A DNA stretch of 53,144 nt from Erythrobacter sp. (GCF_023653175.1 NZ_JAMNXL010000006.1:1-53144), one strand, 5' to 3'; counted from the stretch's first letter, positions 1-10,255 are shown. The notes: generated from the sequence alone by a model not told the origin. Program-made: numbers and translations.

Positions 1-49
1 CGACCTAGCCGTTATGAGCGGCCAGCTCTAACCGCTGAGCTACAGGCCC
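1..49 (-). tRNA. tRNA with CAU anticodon (probably tRNA-Ile2), 5' part only
   Basis: Read on the minus strand, this is the 5' portion of a tRNA: a 7-nt acceptor strand GGGCCTG, TA, a D-arm GCTC-AGCGGTTA-GAGC, and an anticodon arm GGCCG-CTCATAA-CGGCT with anticodon CAT. The T-arm and 3' acceptor strand lie beyond the window edge. The body resembles bacterial tRNA-Ile2, whose CAU is modified to lysidine so that it reads AUA. An elongator tRNA-Met cannot be excluded from this half. The first base pair is not the mismatch expected of an initiator tRNA. Confidence 0.85.
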
Positions 50-138
50 GTTGCGCAGTGACGCATCCGGGGCAGGGCAGGGCGACAGGTGGGCCCTACT
101 CTGCGAGCGCGCGCTAGACAAGCGGGCAAGATGCGCGA

Positions 139-1140
139 CTATCCGCCCGTGGCGGCGATGATCTCCGCGACTGTGCAACTTCGCACTCCGCGCGCGGCGA
201 GGCGGGAATAGACGGCCTCGAACCAGCCATAGAGCGCCTCGACCTGAGCTTCGGTCGCGGCATAGGGTGTGTGGCCGGGGGCCAGCGTCGGGCTGTGGAA
301 CGAGAGCACCAGCACCGGCAACCCCGCATCGATCGACAGGTCGATCCCGCGGATCGCCTCGGCGGCCGATACGCCCTCGGGCGTCAGCGCGATACGTTCG
401 AGCAGGCGCAGGCGCGAAAAGCCCGAGAAGAATGTCGGCACATGGCGCTGCACGCGATGGAGCAGCGGGCCGAGCGCCCGCAGCGGGCCCCAATAGGTGC
501 TGGTCACCGGCAGCTCGAGCAGCCGCTGCTCGGGATCGACCCAATAGGGAGTGAGCGGGTGGTTGCTGTAATCGGGCCCGTCCTGATCGCTGTAATCGAA
601 CAGCGATCGCACCGAGGTGTCGATACGGATCCCGGCCTGCTTCAGCAGCGCGGCGGTGTGTGGCCCGAGCCCGTATCGCCCGGCACGATAGATCTGCGGC
701 GCGGTGCCGAAAGCGGCTTCGATCGCATCGCGCAGCAGGGTGAACTTGGCCGCTTCGAGCCCCTGCGGCAGGTTGCCGGCGAAGGAATTGGTCACGCTCA
801 CCTCCTCCTCGAACGGCGGGTTGACCCAGGGGTGGAGCTGCACGCCGACCTCGGCCGTCCCGCGCCGCACCGCATCGCCGATCACCTCGACAGCGCGCGC
901 GTCCTGCACGATCGGCCAATCGACCAGATAGACCGGATGCGCGCCGATCCGCTCGCAGAAGGTCTGGAACCGCGGGATCGCCGCGACATGGCTGAGGCCA
1001 TAGCCTTCGCGCCGGAAGGGGGCGCGCCAGTCGAACTCCTCTTCGGTGTCGACCGTCAGCAGCACCCGCTGGCCAAAGCCGGGCGCAAGACGGGCGCTGC
1101 GCCCCGCAGGCGGCACCTCCAGCATCGAACCTGTTGTCAT
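139..1140 (-). CDS. polysaccharide deacetylase family protein
   Basis: A 333-residue protein of the NodB-like carbohydrate esterase superfamily, of the kind found with polysaccharide glycosyltransferases. The N-terminal motif LLTVDTEEEFDW supplies the usual metal and catalytic acidic residues. The HPWVNPP segment resembles the second metal-binding motif, YRAGRYG is the family's middle motif, and LSFHSPTLAPGHTPY near the C-terminus resembles the last catalytic motif. The ATG at 1140 was chosen because the longer frame runs into the upstream kinase gene and the residues before it look non-coding; a GGGGAGA lies about 14 nt before it. It follows the sensor kinase by about 30 bp, so the two are probably cotranscribed. 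Whether the substrate is a cell-surface polysaccharide is inference. Confidence 0.8.
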   Translation of the reverse strand: MTTGSMLEVPPAGRSARLAPGFGQRVLLTVDTEEEFDWRAPFRREGYGLSHVAAIPRFQTFCERIGAHPVYLVDWPIVQDARAVEVIGDAVRRGTAEVGVQLHPWVNPPFEEEVSVTNSFAGNLPQGLEAAKFTLLRDAIEAAFGTAPQIYRAGRYGLGPHTAALLKQAGIRIDTSVRSLFDYSDQDGPDYSNHPLTPYWVDPEQRLLELPVTSTYWGPLRALGPLLHRVQRHVPTFFSGFSRLRLLERIALTPEGVSAAEAIRGIDLSIDAGLPVLVLSFHSPTLAPGHTPYAATEAQVEALYGWFEAVYSRLAARGVRSCTVAEIIAATGG

Positions 1141-1171
1141 CCCCTGTCTGCGTCTCCCCGCCGCATGCCGT

Positions 1172-3010
1172 TCAGGCGAGGGCTGTGTCCCGCAGCTCTC
1201 TATTCCCGCCAAGCAGGGGCAGCGTCAAGAGCAGCGCGTCGCCCTCGCGCCGCAGCGCCCCGCCAGCGGCCCTGGCTTCGGCCCGGGCGAGCCGCAGCGC
1301 GAAACCGGTGCCGAACAGTCCGGGGCTGATCGCGCTGTCGCCGGTGCGGGTGGTGGCGGCGAACAGGCCCGCCTCCCCGGCTGCGGCAAGCCGCGCCGGG
1401 ATGGTGCAATGGAGCCGCGCCTCGCCGCGCCCGGCGCCGATCACAGGATCGAGCCGCAAGGCGATCCGCTCGCCGGGGCCGGCCGCCGCGGCAAGGCTTG
1501 CCAGCAGGCGCCACACCAGCCCTTCGGCGTCATCGAGGTCGATGGCGGTCATGAGGCAGGCGTCTTCGCCAAGGTCGAGATCCAAGGCTGCGCCCTGCGG
1601 CGCAAGCACCGGCGCCAGCTGCCCGGCGGTGCGGCGCAGCAGCGCGGCCAGATCGCTCTCGCCCGGCGCGATGTTGATCGCACCCGTCTCGAGCCGCGCC
1701 AGCCGGTCGAGCTCCTCGAAACCGGCGAGGATGCGCGCCGCATCGGCCGCGATGGCCGCAGCGAGCGCGCGGTATTCGTGCGGGGCCGGGCCGAACAGTT
1801 GCTGCTGGATCACCTCGGCATAGCCTTGCACCGCCGTTACCGGTGTGCGCAATTCGTGGAGCAGCTGGCGGATGCGATCGGCCTCGCGCGCCTCGGGGCC
1901 GGTGGCCGCCCCTTCGGCCGCGCCCTGCACCCGGCGCAGGCGGCCGAAATAGCCGGTGAAGTGGCCTTCCTCCGAAAAGCGCGGCTCGGCATCGGCGATC
2001 CATTCGCCGGTGATCGCCGGAGCGCCCTCGAGACTGATCGCGGCGCGGGTAACCGGCTGGCGTCGCTGGAAGGCGCGGGCGATCCCGTCAGCCGCGCCGT
2101 CATGGGTCGCATTGCCCGCAAACAGGCGCATGCCGATCACCATCGGCGCCGCCTCGGCCGCAGCCCAGGCGATGCGTCCGGTGGTGTCGGTGGCAAAGCC
2201 GAACATCGTTACCGCACGCTCGGAGCGCTCGGGCAACTCGCCCAGGGGCAGCAGCGGCGAGCGTTCGAGCTCGGCCTGGGTTTCGGAGCGGGTGCGACGG
2301 AACTGGGCGATGCGCTCGACCAGTGCGGAGATTTCGGTGCGCCCGGTATCGTCGCGGCTGCGCGCGGCAGGGGAATTTGCCGCGGTGGCTGGTGCGGGCG
2401 CAGGCGCAGGCGTCGCAAAGGCGGCGGGCGCGGGCTGGGCCGAGGGGATGTCGCGCGGCACGACAGCGGCGGGCCGCAGCCGCACAGGTTCGGGAGCGGG
2501 CGCAGGCGGTGCAGCATGTTCAGGTAGATCCTGCACCGGGGCCGGAAGCCCGCGGTCATGCACGCCCAGCCGCTCGAGTAGCGCCTCGACATCGACCGGC
2601 AGATCGCGGCGCAGGCGCAGGAAGCCGCGCGCACGCACCGGCAGCCGGGGGATCAGCACGGCCCAGTCCTCGCCGGCCAGATCCGCGCGGGTCAGCGCGG
2701 CGGCGGCGACCTCGGGCTCCTGATCGGCGAGGTGGACGACCAGATCTGGGCTCTGGAAGCGCCAGCCGGGCTCGCGGATCATCCGCGCACGGGTGGCGGC
2801 CGGGATCGCCTCGGCCAGCGCATCGAGCCGCAGCCATGCCGCCGCGAGCAGGCTGCGATCGCCGCCGCGCGGCTGCACCCGCTCGCGCCCGAGCAGGTCG
2901 AGCAATTGCCGATACTGCGTGCGCAAGCTCGTCTCGCCGGTGGCGCGCTGGCGCAGCACGGTGGCAAGGCGATCATCGAAAAACACCCGGTGGGAACTCC
3001 TCAAGCACAT
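1172..3010 (-). CDS. sensor histidine kinase-like protein with degenerate ATPase domain
   Basis: A 612-residue soluble protein. Residues 1-140 are an uncharacterised region, followed by an Ala/Pro-rich linker (about 150-225), a PAS-like segment with EGHFTGYFGRLRRV, and a clear HisKA dimerisation helix LLHELRTPVTAVQGYAEVI with the phospho-accepting His at about 385. The following HATPase region is poorly conserved: the N-box Asn is not evident (segment GLVWRLLASLAAAA), no DxGxG box is visible, and only a G2-like LFGTGFALRLARAEARAAGG remains. It may be a low-activity or non-catalytic kinase. No transmembrane segment is seen. The start could also be TTG at 3046; ATG 3010 is preferred. No response regulator is adjacent; a polysaccharide deacetylase gene follows. 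Confidence 0.75.
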   Translation of the reverse strand: MCLRSSHRVFFDDRLATVLRQRATGETSLRTQYRQLLDLLGRERVQPRGGDRSLLAAAWLRLDALAEAIPAATRARMIREPGWRFQSPDLVVHLADQEPEVAAAALTRADLAGEDWAVLIPRLPVRARGFLRLRRDLPVDVEALLERLGVHDRGLPAPVQDLPEHAAPPAPAPEPVRLRPAAVVPRDIPSAQPAPAAFATPAPAPAPATAANSPAARSRDDTGRTEISALVERIAQFRRTRSETQAELERSPLLPLGELPERSERAVTMFGFATDTTGRIAWAAAEAAPMVIGMRLFAGNATHDGAADGIARAFQRRQPVTRAAISLEGAPAITGEWIADAEPRFSEEGHFTGYFGRLRRVQGAAEGAATGPEAREADRIRQLLHELRTPVTAVQGYAEVIQQQLFGPAPHEYRALAAAIAADAARILAGFEELDRLARLETGAINIAPGESDLAALLRRTAGQLAPVLAPQGAALDLDLGEDACLMTAIDLDDAEGLVWRLLASLAAAAGPGERIALRLDPVIGAGRGEARLHCTIPARLAAAGEAGLFAATTRTGDSAISPGLFGTGFALRLARAEARAAGGALRREGDALLLTLPLLGGNRELRDTALA

Positions 3011-3257
3011 GGCTGCGCGGCGATTCGCATCTCTTCGCACCTGCAAGCGGGCGAGGATAGGTGGACTGCGCCATTGCGTCTTATCAGGATGGGGAAATTG
3101 TCACACTCTGGCGCGAAAGGCGCGTTGCAAAGCGGGACAATTGCTGCCAGACCTAATAATATTAGCCGAGCACGCCATCAGGCACGCCGGTTGTTTCTTG
3201 GGGAACATGTTGCACGGCCTTGCAGCTAAGCAAGGGGGGGCGTGCTGGAGGAACTGA
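3011..3257. promoter_or_regulatory. divergent intergenic region between kinase and Lrp-type regulator
   Basis: This 247-bp region has to carry promoters for both divergent genes. It is locally AT-rich around 3152-3165 (TAATAATATTAG), which could be a -10 region for the rightward regulator gene. No -35 box is convincing. A short inverted motif GCGCGAAAGGCGCG is seen at about 3110. No RNA gene was recognised. Confidence 0.3.
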
Positions 3258-3719
3258 GTGGCCAATCTCGACGAAATCGACCGCCGTCTGCTGGCGGAAC
3301 TGCAGGCGGAAGGGCGCGTCACCAATGTCGAACTTGCCCAGCGTGTCGGGCTGACCGCGCCGCCGTGCCTGCGCCGGGTGCGCGGGCTCGAGGAAGACGG
3401 CGTGATCCGCGGCTATCACGCTGATCTCGACCCGTCGAAACTGGGATTTGCGATCACTGTCTTTGCGATGGTCAGCCTGAAAAGCCAGGCCGAAAGCTCG
3501 CTTCGCGAATTCGAGGAGCATATGCGCGCGCTGCCCGAAGTGCGCGAGTGCCACATGCTCAACGGCGAGATCGACTTCATCCTCAAGATCGTCAGCAAGG
3601 ACCTGCAGAGCTTTCAGGAGTTCCTGACCGGCAAGCTGACGCCTGCGCCCAATGTGGAGAGCGTGAAAACGTCGCTCACCATCCGCACCGCCAAGCAGGA
3701 GCCCGGCGTTCCGCTGTGA
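3258..3719 (+). CDS. Lrp/AsnC family transcriptional regulator
   Basis: A 153-residue feast/famine regulator. Residues 1-60 form the N-terminal winged helix-turn-helix (LDEIDRRLLAELQAEGRVTN, then VELAQRVGLTAPPCLRRVRGLEEDGVIRGY), and residues 65-145 form the RAM ligand-binding and oligomerisation domain. The protein probably binds an amino acid and acts as an octamer or tetramer. The GTG start at 3258 is set by an ideal GGAGGAA at 3247-3253. Its stop overlaps the GTG of the next gene (GTGA), so both are cotranslated. Family members often autoregulate or control amino-acid genes, but no such target gene is next to it. Confidence 0.93.
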   Translation: MANLDEIDRRLLAELQAEGRVTNVELAQRVGLTAPPCLRRVRGLEEDGVIRGYHADLDPSKLGFAITVFAMVSLKSQAESSLREFEEHMRALPEVRECHMLNGEIDFILKIVSKDLQSFQEFLTGKLTPAPNVESVKTSLTIRTAKQEPGVPL

Positions 3720-4162
3720 GTGAGGCGCCGCGCTTTGCCGAGCCGGTCACCGGGCGCTGCCTGTGCGGTGCTGTGACGATCACCGTCACCGCGATGCAGG
3801 CCGAGGTCGAAATCTGCCACTGCGCCATGTGCCAGCGGTGGGGCGGGGCGTTCTTCGCAGGGCTCAAGGGCGAGAGCGTCACCGTGACCGGCGAGGGCGC
3901 AATCACCCTCTACCGTTCCAGCGAATGGGCCGAGCGCGCCTTCTGCGGCACCTGCGGCAGCAACCTGTGGTATCGCTTCTTGCCGACTGGCCATCGCAGC
4001 TTTCTTGCGGGCCTGTTCGATCTGCCGCAGGGAATGGCCATCGAGCGGCAGATTTTTGTCGACGAGAAGCCCGACTGGTATGATATTGCACAGGAAAGCC
4101 CGATGCTGACGGGCGCCGAGGTGATCGCCGAGGCCATGGCGCAGGGACTCAGCTTCGACTAG
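3716..4162 (+). CDS. GFA family (CENP-V/GFA domain) protein
   Basis: A 148-residue protein of the glutathione-dependent formaldehyde-activating enzyme/CENP-V family. The zinc ligands are all visible: C15xC17 (GRCLCGAV), C34xC36xxC39 (CHCAMC) and C77xxC80 (FCGTCGSNLW). The length fits the small single-domain members. The GTG start at 3716 overlaps the TGA of the Lrp gene; the longer upstream frame only shadows that gene. Formaldehyde activity has been questioned for many family members, so the reaction here is unknown; the fold and zinc sites are secure. Confidence 0.9.
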   Translation: MSEAPRFAEPVTGRCLCGAVTITVTAMQAEVEICHCAMCQRWGGAFFAGLKGESVTVTGEGAITLYRSSEWAERAFCGTCGSNLWYRFLPTGHRSFLAGLFDLPQGMAIERQIFVDEKPDWYDIAQESPMLTGAEVIAEAMAQGLSFD

Positions 4163-4185
4163 TCGCGAGGGGAGGTGCGTGCCAA

Positions 4186-4572
4186 TTGATCGACGAGCCT
4201 CCCGCCCCGTCTTCGCCCCCGCTCGCCGCCGAAGCCCAAGGCGAGGCGCCCGCCGCACCTGCCTTTCCTGTGGGAGACAACGGCAGGGTCGTGATCGACC
4301 TCACCCAGTTCCTCCCTCCGCCGCCCGCGCCCGATTGCCCGGATGAGCCGCCCGATCCCTTCAACCCCGAAATCGTGGTCTGTGCAGCAAGCACCCCCGC
4401 GCCGCGGCTCGGGCCGGTGGTGGGACCGGTGGATGAGGGCTTCGGCAGCGCCATCCCACGCGCGCGGATCAAGCTCTCCGATACGGCCAGCGCTGAGGCC
4501 AACCTCCTCAAGCAGGGCGTCGGCGGCTTTGATGCCGATGGCGCCGAGGTGCGGCTGAAGATCGGGTTCTAA
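4186..4572 (+). CDS. hypothetical protein, Pro/Ala-rich
   Basis: A 128-residue protein with no recognised domain. The first 90 residues are rich in Pro and Ala. The C-terminal part (ARIKLSDTASAEANLLKQ, then GGFDADGAEVRLKIGF) looks ordered and conserved in style. TTG at 4186 is the only workable start; a GGGGAGG lies about 10 nt upstream. A single helix or signal peptide is not evident, although the two cysteines (about 50 and 65) would suit an exported protein. It is convergent with the NADH dehydrogenase gene and the two stop codons overlap at 4569-4572, leaving no room for a terminator between them. Confidence 0.6.
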   Translation: MIDEPPAPSSPPLAAEAQGEAPAAPAFPVGDNGRVVIDLTQFLPPPPAPDCPDEPPDPFNPEIVVCAASTPAPRLGPVVGPVDEGFGSAIPRARIKLSDTASAEANLLKQGVGGFDADGAEVRLKIGF

Positions 4573-5879
4573 TGCAGCTTGAGCTTGGGCCGCACGATGC
4601 GGTTCACGCGGCCGACCAGCATCAGGAAGGTCGCCTTGACCCAGCCGTGGATGCCGATCAGGTGCAACCGGTAGAGCGAGGTGTAGATGAACCGCGCCAG
4701 CCGGCCCTCGATCGCCATGCTCCCGCCGATCAGGTTGCCCATGAGGCTCCCCACGGTCGAGAAGCGGCTGAGCGAGACCAGCGAGCCCTTGTCGCGGTAG
4801 ACGAAGTGCTTGAGCGCGCGGCCTTCCTGCATCCGCACGATGTTGGCGAACACCGTCTCGGCCATCTGGTGCGCGGCCTGTGCGCGGGGTGGCACCGGGC
4901 GGTCCTCGCCCGGCGGCGTGTAGCTCGCGCAGTCGCCGAGCGCGTAGATGCACGGATCCTCGCGCGTCTGGAGCGTGTCGGTGACGAGGATCTGGTTGCG
5001 CCCGTTGGTCTCCAGTCCCAGTCCCGAGAGGAAATCGGCGCCCTTGACGCCTGCTGCCCAGACGATGAGGTCGGCCTCGATCACCTCGCCGGTTTTAGTG
5101 ATCAGCTGGCGCGGACGAGCTTCGACCACCTGCACTTGCGGACGCACCTGCACCCCGAGCACCTCCAGTTCATGCTTGGCCGCCGCGGCGAGCTTGTCGG
5201 GGAGGGCGGGGAGGATGCGCGGGCCGGCCTCGAGCAGAGTCACGTGCATCCGGCTCTCGTCGAAGACCTCGAGCCCGTAGTGTCTGAGCGCGCCGGCCGC
5301 GTTGTAGAGTTCGGCCGCCAGTTCCACGCCCGTAGCCCCGCCGCCGACGATGGCGACACGCACCTGCTCGTTGGCGGTCGGATCGTTCATCATCGCCCGG
5401 CTGACGCGCAGGCAGTGATTGAGCAGCCGCGTGCGGAAGCGGTCGGCCTGAACGCGGCTGTCGAGGTAGAGGCAGTGGTCCTTGACCCCCGGCACCCCGA
5501 AATCGTTGGAGACCGATCCCAGCGCCAGCGCGAGGATGTCGTAGCGGATCGTGTGGGCCTCGATCAGCTCGCTGCCGTCCTCGTCCTTGACCGGCGCGAG
5601 GCGGATGGTCTTGCGCTCACGGTCGATCGCGTCGAGGCTGCCCTGGAAGAAACGGTAGCCCCAGCGATAGCAGTGCCCGCGGTAGCCGACCTCATCGAGA
5701 TTGGCGTCGAGCGAGCCGGCGGCGACCTCGTGCAGTAGCGGCTTCCAGATGTGGGAGAGGTTCTTGTCGACAAGGATGATGTCGTGCTTCTTGCGGCCGT
5801 ACTTGGAGCCGAGCCTGCGGACCAGCTCGAGCCCGCCCGCGCCTCCGCCGACGACGACAATCTGGGTCTTGCGGTTCAT
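4569..5879 (-). CDS. ndh: type II NADH:quinone oxidoreductase (NAD(P)/FAD-dependent oxidoreductase)
   Basis: A 436-residue single-subunit flavoprotein that would oxidise NADH and reduce quinone at the inner face of the membrane without pumping protons. The FAD Rossmann motif VVVGGGAGGLEL is at residues 8-20. A second dinucleotide motif VAIVGGGATGVELAAEL is near 175-190. The FAD-contact motif YALGDCAS is near 318. The C-terminal LHLIGIHGWVKATFLML is the amphipathic or hydrophobic membrane anchor typical of NDH-2. The ATG at 5879 has an AAGGAG upstream in the leader. It is transcribed alone. Confidence 0.92.
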   Translation of the reverse strand: MNRKTQIVVVGGGAGGLELVRRLGSKYGRKKHDIILVDKNLSHIWKPLLHEVAAGSLDANLDEVGYRGHCYRWGYRFFQGSLDAIDRERKTIRLAPVKDEDGSELIEAHTIRYDILALALGSVSNDFGVPGVKDHCLYLDSRVQADRFRTRLLNHCLRVSRAMMNDPTANEQVRVAIVGGGATGVELAAELYNAAGALRHYGLEVFDESRMHVTLLEAGPRILPALPDKLAAAAKHELEVLGVQVRPQVQVVEARPRQLITKTGEVIEADLIVWAAGVKGADFLSGLGLETNGRNQILVTDTLQTREDPCIYALGDCASYTPPGEDRPVPPRAQAAHQMAETVFANIVRMQEGRALKHFVYRDKGSLVSLSRFSTVGSLMGNLIGGSMAIEGRLARFIYTSLYRLHLIGIHGWVKATFLMLVGRVNRIVRPKLKLH

Positions 5880-6717
5880 TCGGCACTCCTTGGCACAGCG
5901 GTGCAGCGCAATCCCGACGCTGTGTTAGCGCGTGCAGCCAACAATTGCGCGTCAAATCAACGTGGCTGCGTGCAACTTTTGTTGCGGTGCAGCATAATGG
6001 CATCAGCGCCTGAAGGCCAGCGCGGATCCTGCAATCAGGAAAAAGCCGGATCGCCAAATGTCAGAGCCCAATCCAGCGGGGCAGGCAGCGTGTCGGCGCT
6101 GTAATCGACCTGCAGGACACGGCGCGGACCCGCGCTGGCCGAGCGGCGCGAGGCGTGAAGGATCGCGGTGGCATAGGCCCACACATCGCCCGGCGCAGCA
6201 AGGCAGGCACGACTCTCGCAGGTCGCGACCACTTCGGCGATGCGCGGCTCGGCGATCAAGCCTTTGCGGTGCGATCCGATCGCGATCTCGAGCGGGGCAT
6301 TGTCGGGCGTTACCGGATCGAGGTGGATGCGCAGCGTCACCATGCGCTCGATCAGCGTGAAGGGCGGCTGGACGTGGAGGTGGCCCTGCTTGACCGTCCA
6401 CGGGCCAAACCCTGCGACCTCTGCCCTTGCGGCGACATTGATCGTGCGGTCCTGATGCCAGCCCAGCGCCCAATTGGCGTCCGGCGACTTGTCGAAGGCG
6501 ATGGCGCGGACCGGCCTCGCAGGACGTCCGAGCAGTTTCGAGGCCAGCTCGGCAATCGGCCCGGGCGCGGCGAGGAAGGGGGTAAAGGCACCCAGCCGGT
6601 CAAGCCGGGTGCCGGGCGTAGCAGGGACATCGCGATACCAGTCTGCAAGGACCGGCAGCATGTCGCGGGCGGCCCCCGCGAACAGCTGTGCGCCATCCGT
6701 GGCGAGCCGCAGGTCGC

Positions 6718-8067
<1,350 letters not shown>

Positions 8068-8071
8068 GGGT

Positions 8072-8587
8072 TCAGGAGATCACAACGAGGGGCTGGTCGA
8101 ACTCGACCGGCTGGGCGGTTTCGATCAGGATCGCGGTGACGGTGCCAGCGCGCGGCGCGGTGATCGGGTTCATGACCTTCATCGCCTCGACGATCAGCAG
8201 CGTGTCGCCTTCCTTCACGTCCTTGCCGACCGCAACGAAGGGCGCGGCGCCCGGCTCGGGGGTCAGATAGGCAGTGCCGACCATCGGCGATTTGACCGCG
8301 TTCTTGAGATCGGGGCCGGCAGGCGCGGCGGGCTCGGCAGGAGCCGGGGCGACGGCCGCAGGGGCCGGAGCGGCAGCGGCAGGCGCGGGGGCGGCGGCAT
8401 AGACCGGTGCGGCGGCGGCGACAGCGCCGCGCGAGACGCGGATCTTGCGGTCGTCATCCTCGACTTCGATCTCGGTCAGGCCGGTCTCGTTCAGCAGTTC
8501 GGCCAGCTCGCGCACCAGCGCGGTGTCGATGTTCATGCCCGACTTGCGACCGTTTGCCTTGCCGGATTGGCCAGCGTCGTTTCCCAT
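8072..8587 (-). CDS. accB: acetyl-CoA carboxylase biotin carboxyl carrier protein
   Basis: 171 residues. The C-terminal biotinyl domain has the biotin-accepting lysine in EAMKVMN (K137) and the thumb insertion typical of bacterial BCCP ([22 protein letters not shown]). A long Ala/Pro linker (about 55-90) separates it from the N-terminal AccC-binding helix region. The ATG at 8587 gives [15 protein letters not shown]; the shorter [11 protein letters not shown] start at 8536 is the alternative, since many homologues begin near there. It is the first gene of accB-accC, downstream of aroQ on the same strand, as in many proteobacteria. Confidence 0.97.
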   Translation of the reverse strand: MGNDAGQSGKANGRKSGMNIDTALVRELAELLNETGLTEIEVEDDDRKIRVSRGAVAAAAPVYAAAPAPAAAAPAPAAVAPAPAEPAAPAGPDLKNAVKSPMVGTAYLTPEPGAAPFVAVGKDVKEGDTLLIVEAMKVMNPITAPRAGTVTAILIETAQPVEFDQPLVVIS

Positions 8588-8710
8588 GTATGCCCCTTGT
8601 TGAGTGCTGTGCGACCTTTAACCCCGGGGCGTCTATTGCCGCCAATTGCGGCAGGCAAGTGGCAAGGGCGCAAAATGTGAAAGCCCTGTGACGATTTCAG
8701 GGTGGCGAAT

Positions 8711-9151
8711 TCAGACTTCGCCCGACGCTACGGCTTCAAGCGCGATGAGGTAGGAGCGCGCGCCATGGCCCTCGACGGTCTTGGCTGCGCCCATGCCGAC
8801 ATAGGAGATGTGGCGGAAGGCCTCTCGGGTTTTGGGATCGGACAGATGCACCTCGATCACCGGCGTGCGGATCGCCTTGATCGCGTCCAGCAAGGCGATG
8901 GAGGTGTGGGTATAGGCCGCGGCGTTCAATAGCACCGCCCGCGCGCCCTCCGCCTGCGCCTCATGCAGCCAGTCGACCAGCGTGCCTTCGTAGTTGGTCT
9001 GGCGCATGTCGATCTCGAGCCCGAGTTCGCGGGCGCGGTCTTCGAGAATCCCGGCGATATCGTCCAATGTGGTGGTGCCGTAAATCTCCGGCTCGCGCGT
9101 GCCGAGGAGATTGAGGTTGGGGCCGTTGAGAACGTAGACGAGGTTGCTCAT
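8711..9151 (-). CDS. aroQ: 3-dehydroquinate dehydratase, type II
   Basis: 146 residues, normal for the dodecameric type II enzyme of the shikimate pathway. The N-terminal VLNGPNLNLLGTREPEIYG holds the catalytic loop Arg (R19) and Tyr (Y24), and VIEVHLSD holds the catalytic His (H102). The ATG at 9151 (MSNLVYVLNGP) matches the family N-terminus; the longer frame to 9223 is rejected. It lies upstream of accB-accC on the same strand, an arrangement common in proteobacteria, and probably forms an operon with them. Confidence 0.96.
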   Translation of the reverse strand: MSNLVYVLNGPNLNLLGTREPEIYGTTTLDDIAGILEDRARELGLEIDMRQTNYEGTLVDWLHEAQAEGARAVLLNAAAYTHTSIALLDAIKAIRTPVIEVHLSDPKTREAFRHISYVGMGAAKTVEGHGARSYLIALEAVASGEV

Positions 9152-9247
9152 GGGCAGCCGCTTAGCGGGAAGGGGCGGGGCGGGGAAGGGTGTGCCAAAC
9201 TTCGCGTCGCTTGCCAGCCACACACACTTGGTTAGACACTTACAGTC

Positions 9248-9787
9248 ATGAAAGAATTTCGGGCATACTATTCCCGCTGGCGGATGACGCTAATTCTGCT
9301 GATTTGCCTCGGCTTCGTTACACTCGGTCTTTTCCTTGCGGGTGTCATCGGCGAGCCACCTGATCCCGACGCATGGTCTCGCCGGAGGAGGAGCATCCCG
9401 CCCGAACTGTTTCCCTATTTTGGCTGGTTTTGCGCCGCCGTTTTCGGGATCGGCGTGCCGGTCATCCTGAAACGCTTCTTCGACCATGAGGCACAAGTTG
9501 CAATTGGAGCGGCAGGCATCAGGATTTCGCGCTGGTCCGAAGCGACGATTCCTTGGTCGGAAATCCAGCGTGTTTCGGTCTGGAGATACCAGCATCAGAA
9601 GCACATCATCCTGCATCTGCACCGGCCAGAGGCATACCCCGGCCGCGGGATCGCCGCGAGACTGGCGCGCGTAAACAGGATGTTGACCGGGGGCGACATA
9701 GCAATCAATCTGGTCGGCACGGACGGCAAGTTCGACGACGCCATGGCGGCGATCAGCCATTTCGGCGGCCGCGCCCTGTTTGATTGA
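9248..9787 (+). CDS. small membrane protein, STM3941-like
   Basis: A 179-residue protein with two predicted membrane helices, at about 13-34 (TLILLICLGFVTLGLFLAG) and 55-75 (LFPYFGWFCAAVFGIGVPVIL). A soluble PH-like region follows, with IRISRWSEATIPWSEIQRVSVWR resembling the turn-rich bPH motif. The layout matches the loosely defined STM3941 family; function is unknown. The ATG at 9248 is the first start. The gene appears somewhat less GC-rich than its neighbours (for example in the first 60 nt), which may hint at separate acquisition. It stands alone between aroQ (divergent) and the holin gene (convergent). Confidence 0.7.
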   Translation: MKEFRAYYSRWRMTLILLICLGFVTLGLFLAGVIGEPPDPDAWSRRRRSIPPELFPYFGWFCAAVFGIGVPVILKRFFDHEAQVAIGAAGIRISRWSEATIPWSEIQRVSVWRYQHQKHIILHLHRPEAYPGRGIAARLARVNRMLTGGDIAINLVGTDGKFDDAMAAISHFGGRALFD

Positions 9788-9797
9788 GTGAGATCGC

Positions 9798-10211
9798 CTA
9801 CCGATCCACCCCCTTTACCTTCCCCCACTGCCGCGCCGCCGTGTAGCCGAGATAGCCGGTGCCGAAGAGGGCGTAGAGCGGCTCGGGCAGGCCGGCGAGG
9901 TAGGCGTTCATGCCCGCGGCGATCTCGCGGGCGGCCGCGGGATTGAAGGCGGAGAGCAGCCCCATCGGCAGCGAGGCGAGCAGCAGGATGTACATCACAT
10001 AGAGGAAGCTCGGGCGCGCGCGGCTGGTCCACGGGTCGTTCGAATTTGCCTCGGCAACGATCGCCTTGAGCTGGGTTTCGAGCATCTGCATTTCCTGCGT
10101 GCCCTGGAGCGCGATGAGTTCCAGCTTGGCTTTCGCCCTCGCTTCCTTGTCGGGGATGATCTTGTCGATGATCGAGGCGATGGGGCCGATGAGGACGTCG
10201 ATGATAGCCAT
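9798..10211 (-). CDS. holin-like protein of the GTA 3TM holin family
   Basis: A 137-residue protein. The N-terminal part MAIIDVLIGPIASIIDKIIPDKEARAKAKLEL is followed by an amphipathic helix, a hydrophobic segment PSFLYVMYILLLASLPMGLL (about 69-88), and further weak helices near 107-125. This is the layout of the family described as a holin of 3TMs for gene-transfer-agent release. The ATG at 10211 has CAGGAG 9 nt upstream. No lysin, terminase or capsid gene is nearby, so this is an orphan copy. If functional it would act in the inner membrane to allow lysis; this is inferred from the family alone. Confidence 0.78.
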   Translation of the reverse strand: MAIIDVLIGPIASIIDKIIPDKEARAKAKLELIALQGTQEMQMLETQLKAIVAEANSNDPWTSRARPSFLYVMYILLLASLPMGLLSAFNPAAAREIAAGMNAYLAGLPEPLYALFGTGYLGYTAARQWGKVKGVDR

Positions 10212-10255
10212 GGCAGCGCGCTCCTGTGGAGGTGAGTCGCGCAACCGAATAACCA

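Noticed and set aside
1046-2527. A 493-codon open frame antisense to the kinase gene.
   Set aside because: It is a high-GC shadow of the kinase reading frame, rich in Arg, Gly and His with no domain.
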